A stretch of DNA of 40,000 nucleotides, from contig JAKPQU010000390.1 in NCBI GenBank assembly GCA_029555925.1, positions 1 to 40,000 of the forward strand, written 5' to 3'. Origin of the DNA: Bacillota bacterium. GTDB lineage: Bacteria; Eremiobacterota; SpSt-956; JAKJGF01. The translations under genes were made by a program, and so were the position numbers. The notes under the pieces are model-generated. The model was not told where the DNA came from. It did not search any database and saw only the letters and a program-made list of their open reading frames with translations. Shown here in pieces: positions 23,613-31,293 of this stretch; positions within the stretch are counted from its first letter, which is position 1, and every line of letters begins with the position of its first letter.

Positions 23613-25313
23613 ATGCCAACAATAAGCTGTTATTATAAAGATCTCCAGAACCTCTACGGACAAAAAATAGAACTGGAAGAACTGCCTGACTTGCTTTCAA
23701 AAGCAAAAGCAGAATTCAAAGAATATGATGAAAAAACAGGGGAATTAAAGATAGAACTCGTTGATACAAACAGACCTGATCTGTGGTGTGTGGAAGGTGT
23801 GGCAAGACAGATAAGAGAAGCAGTACTACATAAGAAAAGTAATTACCCCTTCTTCTCATCAGACCCGTCAGAAAATGACATGATTATAGTTGACGCAAAT
23901 TTGAAAGACATAAGACCTTTTATAGGGGGATTTCTTGTACTGAATATAAATGTAGATGATGCTCTTCTTACACAGCTCATACAGACCCAGGAAAAACTCT
24001 GTGTAAACTACGGACGTAACAGAGAATTAATTGCCATAGGCGTATATGATGCTTCAAAAATAACATTCCCTGTTTATTATAAAGGTTTTAAAGAGAAGGA
24101 AATAAAATTTGCACCCCTGGGGTTTTCAGAACAAATGAATTTAGGAGAAATACTGGAAAAACATCCTAAAGGTCAGGAATATGCAAAGCTGGTAAAAAAA
24201 TACCCTCTTTATCCTGTCATAATGGATAAAAACAGTAATGTCCTTTCTTTTCCGCCTGTAATAAACAGTGATGACCTGGGTAAAGTGACGGAAGGCAATA
24301 AAATGCTTTTCGTAGAAGTAACAGGCACATCACTGGAAGCTGTCATATTAAGTACAAATATACTGGCATGCAATCTGGCAGACAGAGGGGCAGACATAAA
24401 ACCTTTTGCCGTAAAATATGACAGTGATACAGTAGTTACTCCGAAGGACCTGGCCCAGATTGTATCAGTGGAAAAATCCTATCTTGAAAAGATGCTGGGA
24501 GAAACTATATCCGCTGATTCTATAAGAGAAAAACTTTCTTCTATGGGCTTTACTGTCACATTATGTGAGAATAAAATAACCTGCAAAAGTCCTCCTTACA
24601 GAAGAGACTGCATCCATCCTGTAGATCTGGTAGAAGACTATGCCATAGCAAGAGACTATAACAGTTTTTCCCCTCAAATGCCTGATAAATATACCGTCGG
24701 TTCTGTAGCGCCTATAGCGGAACTGGGAGATACAGTAAGAACATTGATGACAGGTATGGGCTTCCAGGAATTCATCACCTACATTCTTACAGGAAAAGAG
24801 AAAAATTTTTATAAAATGAGAAGAGAAGAAACTGACATAGTTGAAGTGGAAAATGTCATGAGTGACACCTATTCGGTGCTTCGTCCTTCACTGCTTCCTG
24901 TTTTGCTTGAAATAGAAAGTAAAAATCTGAGAGTTGAATTTCCTCATAAGATTTTTGAAGAAGGGGAAGTGGTAATTTATTCTCCTGAAGAAAATTATGG
25001 CAGCAAAACAGTTCATAATGTATCTGCATTGATTTCCCACAGCAACGGAAATTTTTCGGAAATACACAGTTACCTTCATTCACTTATGTATTATCTTGCC
25101 ATTCCTTATAAACTGGAAGAAACTACCAATCCGACTTTCATAGACGGAAGAGTAGGGAAAATAATTTGTTTCGGAAGGGAAGCAGGGATTATAGGTGAGA
25201 TTCACCCTGAAGTTCTGGAGAGATGGGGGATAAATATGCCTGTTTCTGCCTTCGAATTAACATTGAATGAAATAGTGAAGGGTGAGGCTGGTTTTAATAC
25301 TTATGTCAGGTAA
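23613..25313 (+). CDS. pheT: Phenylalanyl-tRNA synthetase beta subunit, archaeal/eukaryotic type
   Basis: 566 aa, the archaeal/eukaryotic length rather than the about 800 aa of usual bacterial PheT. It lacks the N-terminal EMAP-like tRNA-binding domain and the C-terminal anticodon-binding FDX-ACB domain. Visible parts: B1 domain with VDTNRPDLWCVEGVARQIRE, B3/B4 editing domain (about 90-260), B5 domain with CKSPPYRRDCIHPVDLVEDY, and a catalytic-like core with GFQEFITYILTG and GEIHPEVLERWG. The ATG directly follows the pheS stop, and AAAGGCGGTG lies in the end of pheS, so translation is coupled. Both subunits being of this type shows that the pair was inherited or transferred together. Confidence 0.93.
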   Translation: MPTISCYYKDLQNLYGQKIELEELPDLLSKAKAEFKEYDEKTGELKIELVDTNRPDLWCVEGVARQIREAVLHKKSNYPFFSSDPSENDMIIVDANLKDIRPFIGGFLVLNINVDDALLTQLIQTQEKLCVNYGRNRELIAIGVYDASKITFPVYYKGFKEKEIKFAPLGFSEQMNLGEILEKHPKGQEYAKLVKKYPLYPVIMDKNSNVLSFPPVINSDDLGKVTEGNKMLFVEVTGTSLEAVILSTNILACNLADRGADIKPFAVKYDSDTVVTPKDLAQIVSVEKSYLEKMLGETISADSIREKLSSMGFTVTLCENKITCKSPPYRRDCIHPVDLVEDYAIARDYNSFSPQMPDKYTVGSVAPIAELGDTVRTLMTGMGFQEFITYILTGKEKNFYKMRREETDIVEVENVMSDTYSVLRPSLLPVLLEIESKNLRVEFPHKIFEEGEVVIYSPEENYGSKTVHNVSALISHSNGNFSEIHSYLHSLMYYLAIPYKLEETTNPTFIDGRVGKIICFGREAGIIGEIHPEVLERWGINMPVSAFELTLNEIVKGEAGFNTYVR

Positions 25314-25344
25314 TATAAAATGTGGGTATAATTTATAGTGGGTG

Positions 25345-25386
25345 GTGAGTCGTGAAGAGTGAGTCGTGAGTCGTGAAGAGTGAATG
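25345..25386 (+). repeat. GTGANNN heptamer array, 6 units
   Basis: Strict 7-bp register: gtgagtc, gtgaaga, gtgagtc, gtgagtc, gtgaaga, gtgaatg. Different sequence from the CGTNACG family but same period. Confidence 0.85.
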
Positions 25387-25407
25387 CTTAATAGTAACTG
25401 TTAATAT

Positions 25408-25491
25408 AACTGGTCACTGGTAACTGGTCACAGATCACTGCTCACTGATAACTGCTCACTGCTCACCGACCACTGGTAACCGGTTACTGAT
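25408..25491 (+). repeat. MACTGNT heptamer array, 12 units
   Basis: Twelve consecutive 7-mers without a slip, consensus (A/C)ACTG(G/C)T: aactggt, cactggt, aactggt, cacagat, cactgct, cactgat, aactgct, cactgct, caccgac, cactggt, aaccggt, tactgat. It fills most of the gap between pheT and the DA1-like gene. Confidence 0.9.
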
Positions 25492-25522
25492 ACACGGGGT
25501 GGTTTAAATCAAAAAGAGGATT

Positions 25523-26479
25523 TTGTTATTTTACTTCATATTCCTTCTCTTTATTACGGGGAAAGTATGTTCCAGAAATCTTGAAGTAAGCGACCTGGTC
25601 TGTTCTAACTGCGGCTGTACTATACACGGACAGTGCTGGACAATGGACGGGAAAGTCTACTGCAATAAATGCTATGAACGTCTCGTTCCAGTATGTGCAA
25701 AATGCGGAAAACCCTGTGTAAATGGTTATTATACGATAGAAAGATATGCCTACTGTAAAGATTGTTTTAATAAATATGCCCGGTGCGATATATGCGGCTC
25801 TCTTCTTGAAGGTAAATTTGTAAGAAATAAAGCAGGGAAAAAATTCTGTCAGTCCTGCATTAACAGATATACGGCTTGTGCCAATTGCGGATGTCCTGTA
25901 GGCCCTGATGGTTATAATCTCGGTTACTCCCGGTGGTTATGCCCTGACTGTGCATCAGTGGCAATATTTACTCACGATCAACTTGCCTATGTTTACGTAG
26001 AGGCAGTGGCTCAACTAAAAGCCATGGGTATCGTAATAACAAGGCCTGTAGACAACCTTACCATTATGGATCAAAAAAACCTGGAAATGTCCTATTACAA
26101 TACTAAAAATAAAGAATATATTCCATCCGGAGGAGTGGGAGGATTTTATAGTTTTTCATCAAATGAAACCGGTTCTGCCTCAAGAATATATGTCCTTGAC
26201 GGAATTTCCTGGGAGAGAGCCCTTGCAGTACTGAGTCATGAATTGACCCATGCCTGGCAGATAGATAACTGTCCCAGGGACCAGAGACTTCTATATAGAG
26301 AAGGTTTTGCCCAGTGGGTAGCCTATAAGGTTATGCTTCATAAGGGATATACAGATGAAGCAGAAGCTTTACTTGCCAGCCAGGATGCTATATATGGCGA
26401 GGGATTAAAATTTATGCTCAGTGTAGAAGCTTATTATGGAGTAAGCGGTACCATTGAATATGTAAAAACACTCAGATAA
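25523..26479 (+). CDS. Secreted DA1-like protein: cysteine-pair zinc fingers plus HExxH peptidase
   Basis: About 318 aa from TTG 25523. A hydrophobic signal sequence (LFYFIFLLFITG) is followed by eight CxxC pairs arranged as four LIM/treble-clef-like fingers (C27/C30, C47/C50, C58/C61, C78/C81, C88/C91, C109/C112, C119/C122, C140/C143). The C-terminal part has a gluzincin-type site, SHELTHAWQ (H239, E240, H243) and third ligand E260 in YREGFAQW. This order and the HELTHAW...EGFAQW signature match plant DA1 and its bacterial relatives (LIM plus DA1-like peptidase). A start at ATC 25508, preceded by GGGGTGG at 5 nt, would add the basic n-region KKR that a signal peptide needs; the TTG start lacks it. 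It probably acts outside the cytoplasm as a zinc protease. Confidence 0.85.
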   Translation: MLFYFIFLLFITGKVCSRNLEVSDLVCSNCGCTIHGQCWTMDGKVYCNKCYERLVPVCAKCGKPCVNGYYTIERYAYCKDCFNKYARCDICGSLLEGKFVRNKAGKKFCQSCINRYTACANCGCPVGPDGYNLGYSRWLCPDCASVAIFTHDQLAYVYVEAVAQLKAMGIVITRPVDNLTIMDQKNLEMSYYNTKNKEYIPSGGVGGFYSFSSNETGSASRIYVLDGISWERALAVLSHELTHAWQIDNCPRDQRLLYREGFAQWVAYKVMLHKGYTDEAEALLASQDAIYGEGLKFMLSVEAYYGVSGTIEYVKTLR

Positions 26480-26481
26480 TT

Positions 26482-26799
26482 TCATCCTTTGCGAAATCCT
26501 ATTACAAAACCAATAGAAAAAGCACCTGCATAAGGGAAATGGGTTGTCAATATTGTCCACCATAGAGGACTCGATGAGGCCGTCGCCTTAATGGCTCCTT
26601 CTGTAGCTTTTCCTATAGATTGCCAGTCTACATGAATAAACTTATAATACGCAAGAATCTGGAGTCCGATAAAAAATACACCGAGAACTATAGCAACCAG
26701 CTTTGTAAGCTTTTTACATGTATAACCGACTATTATGCCTGCAATGAAACCAAAACTTAACTGCAGTGCTATTGCCGGAAAAAGAGTTTTTATGTCCAT
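26482..26799 (-). CDS. FUN14-family membrane protein
   Basis: 105 aa. A small integral membrane protein with three hydrophobic segments: LFPAIALQLSFGFIAGIIVG, LTKLVAIVLGVFFIGLQILAY and the C-terminal FPYAGAFSIGFVIGFRKG. The GYTCKKLTKLVAIVLG segment, the VDW after the second helix and the GFVIGFRKG end are typical of the FUN14 family, known in eukaryotes from the mitophagy receptor FUNDC1 and of unknown role in bacteria. The start at 26799 is chosen because the upstream in-frame codons from 26838 are translated heptamer repeats. No clear Shine-Dalgarno. It converges with the DA1-like gene with a 2-bp gap. Confidence 0.82.
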   Translation of the reverse strand: MDIKTLFPAIALQLSFGFIAGIIVGYTCKKLTKLVAIVLGVFFIGLQILAYYKFIHVDWQSIGKATEGAIKATASSSPLWWTILTTHFPYAGAFSIGFVIGFRKG

Positions 26800-26808
26800 A
26801 TTATTGTT

Positions 26809-26829
26809 CGTGACGCATGACGCGTGACG
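26809..26829 (+). repeat. CGTNACG heptamer array, 3 units
   Basis: cgtgacg, catgacg, cgtgacg. It lies 9 bp upstream of the FUN14 start and is Y-oriented relative to that minus-strand gene. Confidence 0.8.
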
Positions 26830-26894
26830 GGAAATCACCCCATTAAGTTATGTGTTCAATAATATTTCTATATCTTTATATATTTTCCTTCATA

Positions 26895-26982
26895 ATTACT
26901 GAAGTGAGTAGTGAATAATAAAACTTCGCTCCCTTAACCCTTCACTCTTCACCATTCACCTTCTTATACTCACTTCAGTAAT
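26895..26982. repeat. Long inverted repeat of GTGA-type heptamers
   Basis: The arms ATTACTGAAGTGAGTA (26895-26910) and its exact reverse complement (26967-26982) enclose 56 nt. Within it gtgaat (26911) and attcac (26954) extend the pairing. Both arms contain 7-bp GTGANNN/TTCACNN modules. Confidence 0.65.
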
Positions 26983-27071
26983 GAATTCATTCACAAAAAG
27001 GAAATTGAATATATAAGTAGAATAAGTATAATAATCAGTATAATCAGTGACGAAAAGAGGACCTTTTTACG

Positions 27072-27099
27072 CGTCACGCGTCACGCGTCACGCGTCACG
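27072..27099 (+). repeat. CGTNACG heptamer array, 4 perfect cgtcacg units (Y orientation)
   Basis: Four identical units, with a fifth degenerate one (ttttacg) just upstream. The array ends only 5 nt before the ATG of the lptC-like gene, occupying the place where a ribosome site would be. Confidence 0.9.
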
Positions 27100-27104
27100 T
27101 TTTT

Positions 27105-27749
27105 ATGAAGATATTATTAACATTAAAAGAGCTTATCCTTAAAATAACAGGAAAAAAAGAAGAGAAAATATTGATTATTCTCTGTGTTTATTCAGTATTA
27201 CTGTTACTGGCAGGTACTTTCACTGGCTCTATTCTATCATCAAAAGAACCTGTTCCGTTACCTTCTCCGTCACCTGTACCATCACCTACAGAGAAAATAG
27301 AGACACATAAATCCTTTATTAAAAACGAGAAATTTGAAAGAGGCAACAGATGGAAACTTTTTTCAGATTCTCTCAGATTCAAGAAAGAAAGTAATCAGGG
27401 TGCTATGTATAATGTGACATGCTGCTACTATGAAGGGGATAAGCAGAAGATTATAATAGAAGCAGACAATGTAGATTTAAACCTTAAAGACGAAGTGGCA
27501 GTATTTACGTCCAGAGTAAGAGTAATATCCTCAAAAGGAGAAACTGTTGAAGTTGATAAATTTACTCTGGACAACAAGAAAAATGAAGCATATGGCGAAG
27601 GAAATGTTAAGTTAGTAAAAGAAGATACATCTATCAGAAGTGATAAAATTCAATCTGATACAGGGCTGAAAACCTATAATCTCATAGGGAATGTAAGGGT
27701 AATAAAAAGTAAAGAGAGAAGAGCATTATATATGCAGGATTTACATTGA
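27105..27749 (+). CDS. lptC: LptC-like lipopolysaccharide export protein
   Basis: 214 aa. LptC is a bitopic inner-membrane protein that passes lipopolysaccharide from LptBFG to the periplasmic LptA bridge. Here a membrane helix (ILIILCVYSVLLLLAGTF, about 27-45) is followed by a Pro-rich linker and a beta-jellyroll-type domain with repeating strands such as EADNVDLNLKDEVAVF, GEGNVKLVKEDTSIRSDKI and LIGNVRVIKS, the LptC/OstA pattern. Length is near the family norm (about 190). No Shine-Dalgarno is present, since the heptamer array reaches to 5 nt before the ATG. The stop overlaps the amidase start (TGATG). It implies an outer membrane with LPS. Confidence 0.75.
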   Translation: MKILLTLKELILKITGKKEEKILIILCVYSVLLLLAGTFTGSILSSKEPVPLPSPSPVPSPTEKIETHKSFIKNEKFERGNRWKLFSDSLRFKKESNQGAMYNVTCCYYEGDKQKIIIEADNVDLNLKDEVAVFTSRVRVISSKGETVEVDKFTLDNKKNEAYGEGNVKLVKEDTSIRSDKIQSDTGLKTYNLIGNVRVIKSKERRALYMQDLH

Positions 27750-29482
27750 TGTTTAAGTATATTCTATTCCTTATTATAATTCCGGTTTATCTGACTTCTG
27801 CCGCTTACGGACAGAATGTAATATTAAACGGGAAAAAGATAGATTTTGCAAAACCTCCTGTAATAAGTGATAATAAAATCTTTTTACCTGTAGAAGACAG
27901 AGGAACCACTTCCATTATAAATTATTTCGGAGGAACATATAAGTGTAAAACAGAAGAAATTTATATAGCAAAAGATGGGAAACCTTCCCGTTTCAAAGCA
28001 GGTAATAAAGATGCCACTGTATGCGGAAAATCGATAAAAATCAGTAATCCCCCCTTTATTCAGAATAAAATACTTTATATGTCTCTTGATGATCTCGGGG
28101 CATCTCTCTCAATGCATTATAAAACAGATAAAGAACAGAATATAGTTCTGGTACCGGATGTTTATAACATAATATGCAAAAAAAATCCTGCCGGTTATAT
28201 TGAATTGTGTGTGAAGGCTTCTGCAAAAATAGACTATAATATTGAATATTCAACGGAATCTCTGGGAATTATTATAAATATTCCTGAAAGCTTTATTGAA
28301 CCATGTCCGGCTATAAATGAAGATATTATAAAAAGTATTTCTACGTCTCAGAAAGGCGAAACAGGCAGAATAGAAATCATATTAAAAAAACCTCTCCCTG
28401 TAGATATTTCGTCCAGAATAGATCTGAGTACAATATCAGTAAGAATTTATTATGCCGGCAATACTGTGACAGAACTATGGTTGCCAGAGGTATCACAGGA
28501 ATTTCTCTCGGCTCAGGGCTCAACAAAACCTCAATTAATAAAAAATATTGATTTTGAACCTGACAGGAAGATTATAAAAATAGAGTCCAGTGGTTTTTTA
28601 ATATATGAATGGCACAGGGCATCTGGTAACAGGTTTTACGTAGATTTTTCAAAGGCTGTTATCCCCAAAAACAGTTTAACAAAAATCATAGAAGATGATT
28701 TTATATCAGATCTAAAGCTGGTCCAGCTAAATAGAAATCCTCAAATTGTAAGACTTGTATTCAATCTGAAGAAAAACGTTGACATAATATTACAGGCAGG
28801 AGAAAAAACAAATGAATTATATATTTCAATAATGAAGGAAGAAAAAGAACATTCAGATCTATCGGTAAATGGAGAAGGCTCTTTCGGCAACCCTGTTTCA
28901 GATAAAACGATAGTTATAGATCCCGGTCATGGCGGGAGAGACTGCGGTGCAGTTAACCGCTCAACGGGACTCATGGAAAAGGACCTGAATCTGGATATAT
29001 CTCTGAAACTTCAATCTCTTCTGGTAAAAGCAGGTTTTAATGCCATTTTAACAAGAACAGAAGACAGAGATGTTACATGGGACGGAAGCCCTGACAGAAT
29101 CGAACTTGCTGCAAGGGCGGATGTGGGGAACAATCTGCAGGCAGATGTTTTTCTCTCCATCCATAATGATTCAAGCAACAATAAAAATCTGAACGGTACA
29201 TGTACTTATTATTATAAAGATATCGATTATAATCTTGCCTGTAAGATTCAAGAAAATCTGGTATCAAAACTTAATATCGCAAACAGAGGGCTGAAAAAAG
29301 CAAATTTTTATGTAGTAAAACATACAAAAATGCCTGCAGTTCTTATTGAAGTTGCCTTTATGAGTAATAAACAAAATGTCAGATTACTGGCAGACCCGGA
29401 ATTCAGAGCTAAAGCAGCAGAGGGGATCTATCAGGGATTAATGGAATATTTTCAATATACAGACGGCAGCAGTGAGCAGTGA
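27749..29482 (+). CDS. N-acetylmuramoyl-L-alanine amidase (Amidase_3) with AMIN-like domains
   Basis: 577 aa. It cuts the amide bond between MurNAc and the stem peptide in peptidoglycan, in the periplasm. A signal peptide ends near SAAYGQ. A region like copper amine oxidase N-terminal/stalk domains (about 25-140) and AMIN-like beta segments (about 150-370) follow, which would bind wall or secretin. The catalytic Amidase_3 domain begins near residue 385, with zinc ligands in VIDPGHGGRD (H about 393), LMEKDLN (Glu) and SIHNDS (His), and the general-base Glu in VLIEVAFMSN. The ATG overlaps the lptC-like stop by one base, so translation is coupled. The last codons and the TGA stop are gcagtga heptamers. 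It may remodel the wall for envelope complexes such as pili. Confidence 0.9.
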   Translation: MFKYILFLIIIPVYLTSAAYGQNVILNGKKIDFAKPPVISDNKIFLPVEDRGTTSIINYFGGTYKCKTEEIYIAKDGKPSRFKAGNKDATVCGKSIKISNPPFIQNKILYMSLDDLGASLSMHYKTDKEQNIVLVPDVYNIICKKNPAGYIELCVKASAKIDYNIEYSTESLGIIINIPESFIEPCPAINEDIIKSISTSQKGETGRIEIILKKPLPVDISSRIDLSTISVRIYYAGNTVTELWLPEVSQEFLSAQGSTKPQLIKNIDFEPDRKIIKIESSGFLIYEWHRASGNRFYVDFSKAVIPKNSLTKIIEDDFISDLKLVQLNRNPQIVRLVFNLKKNVDIILQAGEKTNELYISIMKEEKEHSDLSVNGEGSFGNPVSDKTIVIDPGHGGRDCGAVNRSTGLMEKDLNLDISLKLQSLLVKAGFNAILTRTEDRDVTWDGSPDRIELAARADVGNNLQADVFLSIHNDSSNNKNLNGTCTYYYKDIDYNLACKIQENLVSKLNIANRGLKKANFYVVKHTKMPAVLIEVAFMSNKQNVRLLADPEFRAKAAEGIYQGLMEYFQYTDGSSEQ

Positions 29483-29493
29483 ACAGTTTGTAT

Positions 29494-29521
29494 CGTGATG
29501 CGTGACGCGTAACGCGTGACG
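29494..29521 (+). repeat. CGTNACG heptamer array, 4 units (R orientation)
   Basis: cgtgatg, cgtgacg, cgtaacg, cgtgacg. It begins 11 bp after the amidase stop, which itself lies in gcagtga heptamers. Confidence 0.85.
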
Positions 29522-29542
29522 CGAGGATAATAATTGTTCTAA

Positions 29543-29674
29543 CAATTTGCCGGAGTTGTTTTTCCTGCAATTCTCAGTACCGTAACAGGTAAAAGGGTAT
29601 CAGTAAAAAGCTTCTGCCCAGAAGGATCTGGAGAAGAAAAATTAGTTTCTTATATAGAATTAAAAATTAAATAA
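29543..29674 (+). other. Open frame without start codon, possible gene remnant
   Basis: An uninterrupted frame reads GVVFPAILSTVTGKRVSV and SFCPEGSGEEKLVSYIELKI before a TAA, with protein-like composition but no start codon. It ends inside the dispersed repeat that begins at 29664. I do not recognise it; it could be the C-terminus of a deleted gene or chance. Otherwise the 489-bp gap 29483-29971 contains only repeats. Confidence 0.2.
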
Positions 29675-29783
29675 GGGTTAATTTATTGTCTGGAAAACAA
29701 ATTAAATAAGGCAAATGATTTTTCTTCGTAAGAGCCTTCCGGGTAGAAGCTGATAAAATGGTTACGAACTTATCCGAAGCGGT
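29664..29783 (+). repeat. 120-bp dispersed repeat R2, uninterrupted copy
   Basis: It starts aaattaaataagggttaat and ends ccgaagcggt. It is closely matched by 38033-38284 apart from a 129-bp insertion in the latter. It has no obvious terminal inverted repeats and no coding capacity that I can support. Confidence 0.75.
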
Positions 29784-29918
29784 ATTTAGCAGTGGAGATT
29801 AAATTGTGAGCGGCGAAGAGACATTATAAAAATTTCTAGAGGGAAAAGAAAAAATAAATAGAAGAATGTATTTTCATAATAGTTGTACCTGTTTCCAGCA
29901 AAAACATGGGAAACCACG

Positions 29919-29932
29919 CGTGACGCGTCACG
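29919..29932. repeat. CGTNACG heptamer pair in inverted orientation
   Basis: cgtgacg and cgtcacg form a perfect 14-bp palindrome 39 bp before the PilT paralog. The flank tcacgattttcatataaata recurs at 38335-38354. Confidence 0.7.
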
Positions 29933-29971
29933 ATTTTCATATAAATACTTAAGAAAGGTATGGTTATTAAT

Positions 29972-31279
29972 ATGGCTGAAACAAAAACAGATCATAGTTC
30001 TACAAAAGTAAAAGTTCGTCGTGAAATTGTAACATATTTGATGTGTTCAGATGAACTCTGTCCTGACTGTAATAAAAGAAAAAGCATAGATAAAGCCGGT
30101 ATCAGAGTATGTCAGGACTGCGGCGGAGAGTTTACCCTTGCAAAAGGAGATACAGCTATTGACAGACCTGTCATGTCAGGAGAATTAAAAGACGGAAGAA
30201 CTGTTGATGCTTTTCTGCTTGCAGTATTAATGAAAGGAGGATCAGATATTCATCTCTCTGCCGGTTCCCCTCCTATTATGAGGCTTTACGGAAAACTTTA
30301 TAAAATGGATTTTCCGACTGTAACAAAAGCTGAAAGTGAGAAAATAATGAAGGAAATTCTCACTACGGAACAGTTAGAAAAATTTGATGGAGATAAGAAT
30401 ATAGATATATCCTATGAATTAAACGTAGACGATAATACATTTCGTTTTCGTGTAAATATTTACCAGCAACAGAGAGGATGGAGTGCTGCATTCCGTGTAA
30501 TACCCCAGAAAATTCCTACTTTTAAAGAGTTACGTCTTCCTCCTATCGTAGATAGTTTTACCAGACTTCATGCAGGACTTATTCTTATGACCGGCCCTTC
30601 TGGATGCGGGAAAACTACAACTCTTGCAGCTCTTATAGATCATATAAATCAAAACAGAGAAGATCACATAATAACCCTTGAAGACCCGATAGAATATGTT
30701 CACAAAATGAAAAATTGTTATGTAAGACAGAGAGCCATAGGCCATCATACCAGAAGTTTTGCAGCTTCCCTCAGAGCTGCTATGAGAGAAGATCCTGATA
30801 TTATACAGGTAGGTGAAATGAGAGATCTTGAAACAATGCAGCTTGCCATGACTGCGGCAGAAACAGGACATCTGGTGCTTGGAACAATGCCGACAACAAA
30901 TGCTGCAAGAACTATAGACAGAATCATAGATTCTTTTCCTCCTGCACAGCAACCACAGGTAAGAATTATGCTCTCAGAGTCCCTGAAAGGTATTGTTTCA
31001 CAGAAACTCATACCTACAAAAGACGGGAAACAGGTACCTGCCGTAGAAGTTATAGTGTCTACTCCATCACTTGCCCATCTGATAAGGGATCAGAAAACCT
31101 TTAAAATACCTTCTGTAGTACAGACCGGCAGACACCTGGGCATGCAAACTCTTGAAGATTCTCTGCTCGCTTTATATAAAGAAGGTATAATAACCGACCG
31201 TGAAGCCCGTCTGGCTGCAAATGATCAGGTTGTAATAGAAGAAATGCTGGCAGGGAAAACCGTAGAATATAAAGATTAG
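29972..31279 (+). CDS. PilT-family ATPase with N-terminal zinc ribbon, His box lost
   Basis: 435 aa. PilT-type ATPases power pilus retraction at the cytoplasmic base. Residues 25-50 form a zinc-ribbon-like motif (C30/C33 and C47/C50, plus C25). The PilT domain follows, with Walker A GPSGCGKTT (K214), Asp box TLEDPIEYVH (E237/D238) and Walker B VGEMRDLE (E282). The normal His box GTLHTNSA is GTMPTTNA here (P307 for His), although the following RTIDRIIDSFPP is normal. ATP binding is probably kept but catalysis may be altered. The start at 29972 is chosen because AAAGG directly abuts the earlier ATG 29960. A second PilT gene follows after 14 bp. Confidence 0.88.
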   Translation: MAETKTDHSSTKVKVRREIVTYLMCSDELCPDCNKRKSIDKAGIRVCQDCGGEFTLAKGDTAIDRPVMSGELKDGRTVDAFLLAVLMKGGSDIHLSAGSPPIMRLYGKLYKMDFPTVTKAESEKIMKEILTTEQLEKFDGDKNIDISYELNVDDNTFRFRVNIYQQQRGWSAAFRVIPQKIPTFKELRLPPIVDSFTRLHAGLILMTGPSGCGKTTTLAALIDHINQNREDHIITLEDPIEYVHKMKNCYVRQRAIGHHTRSFAASLRAAMREDPDIIQVGEMRDLETMQLAMTAAETGHLVLGTMPTTNAARTIDRIIDSFPPAQQPQVRIMLSESLKGIVSQKLIPTKDGKQVPAVEVIVSTPSLAHLIRDQKTFKIPSVVQTGRHLGMQTLEDSLLALYKEGIITDREARLAANDQVVIEEMLAGKTVEYKD

Positions 31280-31293
31280 GGAGGAACACCACT

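Noticed and set aside
25408..25491. CRISPR array
   Set aside because: The units are contiguous 7-mers with no spacers and no cas genes nearby.
26800..26838. N-terminal extension of the FUN14 protein
   Set aside because: These codons are translated heptamer repeat and not part of the family.
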